Source: Janthinobacterium rivuli
GTDB lineage: Bacteria; Pseudomonadota; Gammaproteobacteria; Burkholderiales; Burkholderiaceae_D
NCBI RefSeq assembly: GCF_009208735.1
Contig: NZ_WFLJ01000027.1
Coordinates: 1-61,757, forward strand
DNA: 61,757 bases
Reading direction: 5' to 3'
The position numbers and the translations under genes were made by a program. The notes beneath the pieces were generated by a model, which saw nothing but the letters and a program-made list of their open reading frames with translations, ran no database searches and was not told where the DNA came from. Shown here one piece after another: positions 31,301 through 37,811 of this stretch (its first letter is position 1; every line of letters begins with the position of its first letter).

Positions 31301-34058
31301 CCAGATGGTGCAGGCGCATGCCTACTGGCGCCTGAAAGGCCTGGTGGTGGATCTGGTGATCTGGTACGAAGAGCAGTCGGGCTACCGCCAGCTGCTGCAC
31401 GACCAGATCATGGGCTTGATCGCCTCGGGCATCGATGCGCAGGCGATCGACCGCCCGGGCGGCATCTTCGTGCGCCTGGCCGAGCAGATCGCCAACGAAG
31501 ACCGCATCTTGCTGCAATCGGTGGCGCGCGCCATCATCAGCGACTTGCGCGGCACCCTGGCCGAGCAGGTCAAGCGTCCGCCCAGCCCCGTGCTGCGCAT
31601 GCCGCCGCTGCTGCAGGACCCGGCGCGCGAGCATGGCGGCGTGCCGCACCGGGCGCCAAGGCGCGAGCTGATCCTGGAAAATGACCTGGGCGGTTTCACG
31701 CCCGATGGCCGCGAATATGTGATCACCACGGGAGAAGGCAAGCAGACGCCGGCGCCCTGGTCGAACGTGCTGGCCAATGCGCAATTCGGCACGGTGGTGT
31801 CGGAAGCCGGCCAGGCGTACACGTGGAGCGAGAATGCGCATGAATTCCGTCTCACGCCATGGCAGAACGACCCCGTGTCCGACCTGTCCGGCGAAGCGTT
31901 TTATGTGCGCGACGAGCAAACCGGCCAGTTCTGGTCGCCCTCGTCCCTGCCCGCGCGCGGCAGCGGCGACTACGTCACGCGCCATGGCTTCGGCTACAGC
32001 GTGTTTGAACACAGCGAGGGCGGTATCGCCACGGAATTGTGCACCTATGTGGCGCTCGATGCGGCCGTCAAATACTCCGTCATCAAGGTGCGCAACGACA
32101 GCGGCGTGCCGCGCCGCCTGTCCGTCACCGGTTACGTGGAATGGGTGATGGCCGACCTGCGCGCCAAGTCCGGCATGCACGTGGCCACCGAGGTCGACAC
32201 GATCAGCGGCGCGCTGTTTGCGCGCAATAACTACAACACGGAGTTTTCGGGCCGGGTCGGCTTCTTCAATACCGACGCCAGCATCCGTTCGATTACCTGC
32301 GACCGCAATGAATTCATCGGCCGCAACGGCAGCCTGGCGCAGCCGGCCGCCTTGCGCCGCGTGCGCCTGTCCGGCAAGGCCGGCACGGGGCTGGACCAGT
32401 GCGCCGCCATCCAGGTGCCGTTCGAGCTGCAACCGGGACAGGAGCGCGAAATCGTCTTCCTGCTCGGCGTGGGCGGGCGCCGCAATGCCGACGCCAGCAC
32501 CATGGTGCAGCGCCATGCGGGCAAGGAAGCGGCGCGCGCCACCCTGGAAAAAGTACGCGCGCACTGGAAAACCACCCTGGGCGCGGTGCGCATCGAGACG
32601 CCCGACCCGTCGCTCGACGTGATCGCCAATGGCTGGCTGATGTACCAGACCATCGCCTGCCGTTTGTGGGCGCGCAGCGGCTATTACCAGTCGGGCGGCG
32701 CCTACGGTTTCCGCGACCAGCTGCAAGACGCGATGGCGATGATCCACACGGCGCCGCAACTGCTGCGCGGCCACCTGCTGCTGTGCGCGGCGCACCAGTT
32801 CGTCGAGGGCGACGTGCAGCACTGGTGGCATCCGCCATCGGACCGGGGCGTGCGCACGCATTGCTCCGATGATTATCTGTGGCTGCCGCTGGCCGCCTGT
32901 CGCTATGTGATCGCCACGGGCGACGTCAATGTGCTGTCGGAAGTGGCGCCCTTCATCGAGGGCCGGGCCGTCAAGCCGGAAGAAGATTCCTACTATGACT
33001 TGCCCGTGCGCTCGGGCGAGTCGGCCGACCTGTACGAACATTGCGTGCGCGCCATCCGCCATGGCCTGCGCCTGGGCGTGCACGGCTTGCCCCTGATCGG
33101 TTCCTGCGACTGGAACGACGGCATGGACAAGGTGGGCGAGCATGGCAAGGGCGAGAGCGTCTGGCTGGCCTTCTTCCTGTACGAAGTGCTGCAGCGCTTC
33201 GCCGAGGTGGCCCTGCTGCGTGGCGACGCGGCGTTTGCCCGGTTCTGCCGCGACGAAGCCGTGAAGCTGGCGGCCAGCGTCGAGGAACATGCGTGGGATG
33301 GCGAGTGGTACCGGCGCGCCTACTTCGACGACGGCACGCCCTTGGGTTCGCACACCAACGAGGAATGCCAGATCGATTCGATTTCGCAAAGCTGGGGCGT
33401 GCTGTCGGGCGCCGCCAACAAGGAGCGCGTCGCCGGTGCCATGCGCCAGGTCGATGCGCGCCTGGTGCGCCGCGATTCGGGCGTGATCCAGCTGCTCGAT
33501 CCGCCGTTCGACAAAGCCGACCTCAATCCCGGCTACATCCGCGGCTATGTGCCGGGCGTGCGCGAGAACGGCGGCCAGTACACGCATGCGGCCATCTGGA
33601 CGGCGATGGCGTTTGCGCGCATGGGCGATGGCGAAAAAGCGTGGGAATTGCTGCGCATGATCAATCCCGTGCGCCATGGCGTCGATGCGCAGGCGGTGGC
33701 GCGCTACAAGGTGGAACCGTACGTGGTGACGGCCGACGTGTATGCCGTGGCGCCGCACGTGGGGCGCGGCGGCTGGAGCTGGTACACGGGATCGTCGGGC
33801 TGGCTGTACCGCCTGATCGTCGAATCCCTGCTCGGCTTGACGCGCGAAGCGAACGTGCTGCGCGTGGCGCCGACCATGCCGGTCGAATGGGGCGGCTTCA
33901 AGATGCAGTACCGCTTCGGCGCCAGCAGCTACGCCATCACGGTGGAGCGGGCGCAGGGACGGCCTGCGGGCCTGTCGCTCGATGGCGTGGCGCAGGCGGG
34001 CGACAGCATCGCCCTGCGCGACGAGGGCCGCGCGTATGCGGTGTTATTGCTGGTGTAA
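25368..34058 (+). CDS. ndvB: Cyclic beta-1,2-glucan synthase (NdvB-like)
   Basis: This single 2896-residue inner-membrane protein makes cyclic beta-1,2-glucans from UDP-glucose, which then act in the periplasm in osmotic adaptation and host contact. Order: N-terminal helical region to about 430; membrane helices near 440-490; GT84 glycosyltransferase with DTDTQLP near 664 and QRWTRGDWQ near 811; more helices (860-1040); glycoamylase-like domain about 1080-1600 (DSGNLAGHLL, then WSGSMFEYLMPLL); and two GH94-type phosphorylase domains at the C-terminus (GSCDWNDGMD near 2580) that set ring size. Length is normal for the family. The start is TTG 25368 with GCGAGG before it; an ATG at codon 51 would cut the conserved region. 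Confidence 0.93.
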   Translation: MKEYTAVVTQQIKERISKVKEIFRDHSLAPDTFDAARDDALPLRSELFSAMQMAAHGKHVAAGHAVGRHHGRDRLLARLADNAALITATVNELTATVKSGRQVTPASEWLLDNFYLIEEQIRTTRRHLPKNYSKELPRLTSGPDAGCPRVYKIALEIISHGDGRVDLENLCHFIEAYQDVATLTLGELWAVPIMLRLALIENLRRVAVRVADDRMQRDLANTWADQMTEIAERNPSGLILLVADMARSNPPITSAFVAELSRRLQGQSSSLTLALSWLTHKLAESGLTIEQQIQSEIGQQAADQVSIANSIGSLRFLGTMDWQEFVETMSVVEQTLRLDPAGTYGLMDFATRDSYRHAIERIAKRSARSEVAVAEMAVQLAHTHGNGNDARRGHIGFYLVGRGVLVLEKQTGAKLPFIEALQHTARAAPLASYLGAIAFLTLATSALLLERAVRHGVQGWPLAALGALALLGSSQLAVAVVNWLATLMTSPHPLPRMDYQAGIPSDARGIVVVPTLIYSQDNVAALCEALEVRYLANRDPNLRFCLLTDFVDAEAQTMPGDDALLRQAQETIRGLNEKYRVEGAAAQENGEPADPEELGQAGPFLLLHRPRLWNSQQNAWMGQERKRGKLSDLHAFLRGGARDKFSLVEGELRGLRTIKYVITLDTDTQLPRDAAREFIATMMHPLNRPVLDAAGTRVVAGYGILQPRVAVALPSANASRYELLCGGEPGIDPYTRTVSDLYQDVFYEGSFIGKGIYDLDMFERVLGQRLPDNKILSHDLLEGCYLRAGLLSDSQLYEEYPARYDADVSRRQRWTRGDWQLIGWLLGRVPGRAGKRERNPLSMLSRWKLFDNLRRSVVAPATTLSLLLVWGFLPHVAFWSAAVLAIIFLPPVFSALYDLLRKPRDTLWRQHLAAFERRCGVQFSHAMLTLVFLPYEAWISLDAIARTLWRLGVSHKHLLDWRASNLHNSSGSQADSWRAMWCSPALALATFGALLTWRPEALPAAAVVLLLWLAAPAIAWWISRPIERAVARLSAEQGRFLHGVARKTWAYFDTFVGPDDHWLPPDNMQEHPNLVVAHRTSPTNIGLALLANVTAYDFGYITMGQLIERSGATLHSMGELERFQGHFYNWYDTQTLKALQPMYISTVDSGNLAGHLLTLQPGLVELYDAPIIGAQVVQGIRTTAQVLQEFIAAEGEGKAVRDNMSLLQMQAAPASLAEWHAYLSAVNGAADALLSLTLQGEDGELAMWAGALARQCRAALAELQHLAPWAAQAGVDAAWLRVPTLRELANLEAPEGLPSELAAMLAQGREQAGRHMRDIAHAAGLARDFAQVEYGFLYNPSTKLLAIGYNVSERRLDPSYYDLLASEVRLASFIAIAQGQLPQEHWFALGRQLCMVAGQPVLLSWSGSMFEYLMPLLVMPNYPNTLLDQTYHSVIEAQIDYGRQRDVPWGISESGYNTVDASLNYQYRAFGVPGLGLKRGLADDLVVAPYASMMGLMVQPEASCQNLQRMQAAGYMGRYGFFEAIDFTTARLPRGQGSAIIRSFMVHHQGMGFLALSYLLHDRPMQRRFESDPLLQSALLVLQERTPQAGAFYSNTAELAELRSGVPEQAMPMRILTQANSAVPETQLLSNGRYHVMVSNAGGSYSRWKDLSVTRWREDSTRDNWGNFCYLRDLDDGAVWSTMYQPTLAEPKKYEVIFSEGRAEFRRADHGLDLYTEIVVSPEDDIEIRRTRISNNSNRQRRIEITSFAEVVMAPAAADAAHPAFSKLFVQTEILAHENAILCTRRPRSKDEQMPWLLHVMTVHDIEHYAVSFETDRARFIGRGNTAQLPQALQDSGPLSGGQGSVLDPIVAIRYVITLEPDQAVTVDSVTGMVEQREAALHLIDKYQDRHLADRVFELAWTHSQVVLRQLNASEADAQLYARLANAVIYPNAALRAEASILIKNQRGQSGLWAYAISGDLPIVLLQIRDVANIELARQMVQAHAYWRLKGLVVDLVIWYEEQSGYRQLLHDQIMGLIASGIDAQAIDRPGGIFVRLAEQIANEDRILLQSVARAIISDLRGTLAEQVKRPPSPVLRMPPLLQDPAREHGGVPHRAPRRELILENDLGGFTPDGREYVITTGEGKQTPAPWSNVLANAQFGTVVSEAGQAYTWSENAHEFRLTPWQNDPVSDLSGEAFYVRDEQTGQFWSPSSLPARGSGDYVTRHGFGYSVFEHSEGGIATELCTYVALDAAVKYSVIKVRNDSGVPRRLSVTGYVEWVMADLRAKSGMHVATEVDTISGALFARNNYNTEFSGRVGFFNTDASIRSITCDRNEFIGRNGSLAQPAALRRVRLSGKAGTGLDQCAAIQVPFELQPGQEREIVFLLGVGGRRNADASTMVQRHAGKEAARATLEKVRAHWKTTLGAVRIETPDPSLDVIANGWLMYQTIACRLWARSGYYQSGGAYGFRDQLQDAMAMIHTAPQLLRGHLLLCAAHQFVEGDVQHWWHPPSDRGVRTHCSDDYLWLPLAACRYVIATGDVNVLSEVAPFIEGRAVKPEEDSYYDLPVRSGESADLYEHCVRAIRHGLRLGVHGLPLIGSCDWNDGMDKVGEHGKGESVWLAFFLYEVLQRFAEVALLRGDAAFARFCRDEAVKLAASVEEHAWDGEWYRRAYFDDGTPLGSHTNEECQIDSISQSWGVLSGAANKERVAGAMRQVDARLVRRDSGVIQLLDPPFDKADLNPGYIRGYVPGVRENGGQYTHAAIWTAMAFARMGDGEKAWELLRMINPVRHGVDAQAVARYKVEPYVVTADVYAVAPHVGRGGWSWYTGSSGWLYRLIVESLLGLTREANVLRVAPTMPVEWGGFKMQYRFGASSYAITVERAQGRPAGLSLDGVAQAGDSIALRDEGRAYAVLLLV

Positions 34059-34274
34059 ACCTGGCGCCGGGTCTTGCCACGCATCGTGTTCGGGCCGGCG
34101 CCGGCCCGCCAGCAGGATCAGGCCGGCGCCGAACAGCAGCAGGTCGCGCGTGCGTACTTCGGGCGCGGCCGGCGTTGCCGTCTGGCGCTGGTGCAAGGGT
34201 GCCGCCATGGCGGCGGGGACCTGGCTGGCGCAGGCGGCCAGACACAGTGCCGCCATCTTTCCATTCAAATGCAT
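34044..34274 (-). CDS. Small secreted protein with PEP-CTERM-like tail (hypothetical)
   Basis: The 76-residue frame starts MHLNGKMAALCLAACASQVP, a plausible signal peptide ending at AMAAP. It has a hydrophobic helix, LLLFGAGLILLAG, followed by RRRP near the C-terminus. Helix plus arginines is the layout of PEP-CTERM sorting tails, but the Pro-Glu-Pro is missing (only PEV). It overlaps the end of the glucan synthase gene by 15 bases, on the other strand. No family is recognised; coding status rests on the signal peptide and tail. Confidence 0.5.
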   Translation of the reverse strand: MHLNGKMAALCLAACASQVPAAMAAPLHQRQTATPAAPEVRTRDLLLFGAGLILLAGRRRPEHDAWQDPAPGLHQQ

Positions 34275-34387
34275 ACATTCCTCAAGAAAGCGCGCCGGCC
34301 GTTCGGGATCGGCGCGCCGGTATTCATGTCGCCGACATTGTAATTATGAGCATGAATATTGTAAATGAGTAATTATGTGGTGCTGCC

Positions 34388-34963
34388 TCAAAATCCCAGC
34401 GCCGCGCCGGCACCGAGCAGGGTGGCCACGCCCAGCACGGCAAACACCAGCGCCGCGATGCCGTGCACGAGCCGCAAGGGAACGCGGTTGGCGATCTTGT
34501 CGCCAAGGTAGACGGCCGGCACGTTGGCCAGCATCATGCCGAGGGTGGTGCCCAGCACAACGGAAACAATGTCGTGGTAGCGCGCCGCAAGCGCCACTGT
34601 CGCCACCTGCGTCTTGTCTCCCATTTCCGCCATGAAGAAGGCGATCAGGGTGGTCAGGAAGACGCCGTATTTGGCCAGCTTCGTCTCGTCTTCATCGAGC
34701 TTGTCGGGGATCAGGGTCCAGGCGGCCATCGCCAGGAAGGAGACGCCCAGCACCCAGCGCAATACATCGGGCCCCAGCATGCTGGTGATCCAGGCGCCGA
34801 CGGCGGCGGCGAACGCGTGGTTGGCGACGGTGGCAACGAGAATCGCCAGCACGATGGGCACGGGCTTGCGGAATTTGGCGGCCAGCAGAAAGGCCAGGAG
34901 TTGGGTTTTGTCGCCGATTTCAGCGAGACCGACGATGCCGGTGGAGATGAGGAATGCTTCCAT
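34388..34963 (-). CDS. TMEM165/GDT1 family manganese exporter
   Basis: The 191-residue inner-membrane protein has six hydrophobic helices in two repeats. Each repeat carries the GDT1 cation motif: E15-I-G-D18-KTQ and E113-M-G-D116-KTQ. Members of this UPF0016 family move Mn2+ (or Ca2+) out of the cytoplasm; bacterial examples such as MneA and Mnx export manganese. ATG 34963 was chosen because it starts the first helix and the first motif. A yybP-ykoY riboswitch just upstream on the same strand supports manganese as substrate. Confidence 0.93.
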   Translation of the reverse strand: MEAFLISTGIVGLAEIGDKTQLLAFLLAAKFRKPVPIVLAILVATVANHAFAAAVGAWITSMLGPDVLRWVLGVSFLAMAAWTLIPDKLDEDETKLAKYGVFLTTLIAFFMAEMGDKTQVATVALAARYHDIVSVVLGTTLGMMLANVPAVYLGDKIANRVPLRLVHGIAALVFAVLGVATLLGAGAALGF

Positions 34964-34998
34964 GAGATTGCAAGAGGTACGCGGGCCGGACGAATTAA

Positions 34999-35046
34999 CC
35001 AATGATCCACGGGCGACTCCGGCCCGTGCGGCCGCCCTGGATCAAT
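34999..35046 (-). promoter_or_regulatory. Expression platform of the manganese riboswitch
   Basis: Between the aptamer and the exporter lies a long hairpin. CCATTGATCCA pairs with TGGATCATTGG (35046-35036 with 35009-34999, one mismatch), and CACGGGC with GCCCGTG lies inside. No T-run follows, so control may act on translation or on Rho rather than by intrinsic termination. The mechanism is inferred. Confidence 0.6.
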
Positions 35047-35142
35047 GGTCTCGTCAAGTTCTGCAACCACCTGCACCATGGCCTGCGGGCCAATTATGTT
35101 GATACAGGTTCCCGCGGCAGGACCGCGGGACGACTACTCCCC
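35047..35142 (-). promoter_or_regulatory. yybP-ykoY manganese riboswitch
   Basis: Read on the minus strand the element starts with the diagnostic GGGGAGTAG (35142-35134). A GC hairpin (TCCCGCGG/CCGCGGGA) follows, then the conserved TATCAACATA region, a second helix (GGCCCGCAGGCC), and the closing GACGAGACC (35055-35047). This class binds Mn2+ and turns on manganese efflux genes. A -10-like TATGAT (35162-35157) would start transcription just before the aptamer. The downstream gene is a GDT1 exporter, an established partner of this riboswitch. Confidence 0.88.
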
Positions 35143-35263
35143 AATGTTCGAGGCGCATCATACGCCAATGCCCGCGCCGGCGCCAGTACCGCCGGGGCAC
35201 GGCGCGGCCTGGTGTGTGGGACTTCGACAACAATGATCGATCTGCAAACAGACTCGACTTAGA

Positions 35264-37693
35264 ATGCAGTCTGTTCACGACTCCCCGATGGAATGCGCCA
35301 TGCCGGTCCTCGTCCGCTTGCTTGCCCTGTGTTTGACCTTGTTGTCTCCCTTGCCCGGCCTGTGCGCCGCCGCGCCCTTCGACGACAAGTTCCGCCAGCT
35401 CGAAGAATTGCTGCCCACGCCGAATAGCTACCGCACCGCGTCCGGCGCGCCGGGCCACGCCTACTGGCAGCAGCGCGCCGATTACGTGATCCGCGCCACG
35501 CTCGACGAGGCACGGCGGGCCATCACGGCCAGCGAGCAGATCACCTACCACAACCGCTCGCCCGACAGCCTCGCATATCTGTGGCTGCAACTGGATCAGA
35601 ATGGCTTGCGCCAGGATGCCGACCAGCGCCGCGTGCTGAGTGCCCCCTCGCGCCAGGCCTGGTTGAGCGGCAGCGAAGACGAGGCGCTGAAATTCGAGGA
35701 CTTGCGCGCCATCCATGCGGGCCGCGAATTCGACGGCGGCTTCAAGCTCACCGCCGTGAAAGCGGCCAGCGGCAAGCCGCTGCCGTATGTCGTCAACCAG
35801 ACCATGTTGCGCATCGATTTGCCGGTGGCGCTGGCGCCCGGCCAGAGCATCACCTTCAACATCGACTGGTCGTATCAGATCAATGACCAGAAGGTGCTGG
35901 TCGAACGCTCCGGCTATGAATATTTTGAAGACGACAAGAACGCGATTTTCCAGATCGCGCAGTGGTTTCCCCGCATGGCAGCGTATTACGACGCCGTCGG
36001 CTGGCAGCACAAGCAGTTCCTCGGCTCCGGTGAATTCACGCTGGAGTTTGGCGACTACGAGCTGTACCTGACGGTGCCGGGTGACCACGTGGTGGCCGCC
36101 ACGGGCGAGCTGCAAAATCCTGCCGCCGTGCTGAGCGCGGCGCAGCGCGAGCGCCTGGCGCGGGCGAAGAGCAGCGATACGCCGCTGCTGGTGATCACGC
36201 CGGAAGAGGCGCTGGCGGCGGAAAAGGGTAAAGCGGCGGGCATGAAAACCTGGCACTTCAAGGCGGCCAATGTGCGCGACGTGGCGTGGGCGTCGAGCCG
36301 CAAGTTCATCTGGGATGCGCAGGGGCTGAACAGCGGCGGCAAGCGCGTGATGGCCATGTCGTATTATCCGAACGAGGGCAATCCGCTGTGGCAGCAGTAC
36401 AGCACGCGCGCCGTCGTGCACGCCATCGAGCAATACAACAAGTACAGTTTCGACTATCCGTATCCGAACGCGATTTCCGTCAATGGCGCCGTGGGCGGCA
36501 TGGAGTATCCGATGATTGCGTTCAATGGCGGGCGCCCCGTGAAGGACAAGAAGACGGGCGAACGCACGTATTCAAAGACGACCAAATACGACCTGATCGG
36601 CGTGATCATCCACGAAGTGGGCCACAATTATTTTCCCATGATCGTCAACTCGGACGAGCGCCAGTGGACGTGGATGGACGAAGGCCTCAATTCCTTCCTG
36701 CAGTACCTGGCCGAGCAGGCGTGGGAAGAGCATTTCCCTTCCTGGAATGGCGAACCGCGCAAGATCGTCGACTACATGCGCAGCCAGAACCAGGTGCCCA
36801 TCATGACCAATTCCGAATCCTTGCTGCAGTTCACGGCGAACGCCTACGACAAGCCGGCCACGGCGCTCAACATCCTGCGCGAAACCATCCTCGGTCGCGA
36901 ACTGTTCGACTTCGCCTTCAAGCAGTACGCCTTGCGCTGGAAGTTCAAGCGCCCCACGCCCGCCGACTTTTTCCGCACCATGGAAGACGCTTCCGGCACG
37001 GACCTGGACTGGTTCTGGCGCGGCTGGTTCTATACCACCGACGCGGTCGACATCAGCATCGACGGCATCAGCGAATATGGCGTGAGCACGAAGAATCCGG
37101 AAGTCGAGAAAGCGTGGAAGAAGGCGCAGAAGGCGGCGCAGCCCATCTCGATCTCGGACCAGCGCAACAAGGCGCTGCCGAAGAAGGTCGACGTCGATCC
37201 GGCGCTGAAGGATTTCTATAACCGCCACGATGAATTCACGGTCACCAACAAGGACCGCAACAGCTATGCGGAAGAGCAGGAAACGCTGGAGCCGTGGGAG
37301 AGAAAGCTGCTGGAACAGCGCAACATGGGCAAGCACCTGTACCTGGTCGACTTTTCGAATCTGGGCGGCCTGGTGATGCCGCTGATCCTGGAAATCGAAC
37401 TCAAAAGCGGCAAGAAGATCATCGAGCGCGTGCCGGCCGAGGTGTGGCGCTATGCGCCGCACAAGATCAGCAAGGTCATCATCACGGACGAGCCGATGGT
37501 GGGCCTGGTGCAGGACCCGTACTGGGAGACGGCCGACATCGACACCAGCAACAACGCCTGGCCGAGAAAAATCACGCCATCGCGCCTGGAATTGTTCAAG
37601 CTGGACCGCGACAAGAACAACCTGATGAAGGATTTCAATACGCCGCTGAAAACGCCCGAGGCCAAGACCGAGGTCAGGCCGGAAGCAAAATAG
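35264..37693 (+). CDS. Secreted M1 family metallopeptidase (large)
   Basis: The 809-residue product is an exported zinc peptidase of the M1 clan. A signal peptide (MPVLVRLLALCLTLLSPLPG) begins at codon 13, so translation may really start at ATG 35300; no good ribosome site decides this. The zinc site is H450-E-V-G-H454 with E473 exactly 19 residues later. The exopeptidase motif is changed to GGMEYP in place of GxMEN. The C-terminal third, from about residue 620, has the lysine-rich sequence seen in large secreted M1 enzymes. A terminator follows at once. It probably trims peptides in the periplasm together with the next two genes. Confidence 0.9.
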   Translation: MQSVHDSPMECAMPVLVRLLALCLTLLSPLPGLCAAAPFDDKFRQLEELLPTPNSYRTASGAPGHAYWQQRADYVIRATLDEARRAITASEQITYHNRSPDSLAYLWLQLDQNGLRQDADQRRVLSAPSRQAWLSGSEDEALKFEDLRAIHAGREFDGGFKLTAVKAASGKPLPYVVNQTMLRIDLPVALAPGQSITFNIDWSYQINDQKVLVERSGYEYFEDDKNAIFQIAQWFPRMAAYYDAVGWQHKQFLGSGEFTLEFGDYELYLTVPGDHVVAATGELQNPAAVLSAAQRERLARAKSSDTPLLVITPEEALAAEKGKAAGMKTWHFKAANVRDVAWASSRKFIWDAQGLNSGGKRVMAMSYYPNEGNPLWQQYSTRAVVHAIEQYNKYSFDYPYPNAISVNGAVGGMEYPMIAFNGGRPVKDKKTGERTYSKTTKYDLIGVIIHEVGHNYFPMIVNSDERQWTWMDEGLNSFLQYLAEQAWEEHFPSWNGEPRKIVDYMRSQNQVPIMTNSESLLQFTANAYDKPATALNILRETILGRELFDFAFKQYALRWKFKRPTPADFFRTMEDASGTDLDWFWRGWFYTTDAVDISIDGISEYGVSTKNPEVEKAWKKAQKAAQPISISDQRNKALPKKVDVDPALKDFYNRHDEFTVTNKDRNSYAEEQETLEPWERKLLEQRNMGKHLYLVDFSNLGGLVMPLILEIELKSGKKIIERVPAEVWRYAPHKISKVIITDEPMVGLVQDPYWETADIDTSNNAWPRKITPSRLELFKLDRDKNNLMKDFNTPLKTPEAKTEVRPEAK

Positions 37694-37699
37694 GGAAAC

Positions 37700-37726
37700 A
37701 GCGCCGGCCAGTCCGGCGCTTTTTTC
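37700..37726 (+). terminator. Terminator after the large M1 peptidase
   Basis: AGCGCCGG (37700-37707) pairs with CCGGCGCT (37713-37720), followed by a run of six to seven T. It separates the two M1 genes, so the second needs its own promoter in the 85 bases left or reads through. Confidence 0.9.
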
Positions 37727-37811
37727 TGCCGGCCTGCGCCGGAAGTGCTATTCTGCGCGACGCCCCGGCGCACACGGACCGGGGCTTTCGCAAATCATTC
37801 AAAAGACGACC

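Noticed and set aside
25506..33758. Open frame of 2750 codons antisense to the glucan synthase gene
   Set aside because: The product is Ala/Arg/His/Gln-rich without domains; the + strand gene has full family motifs.
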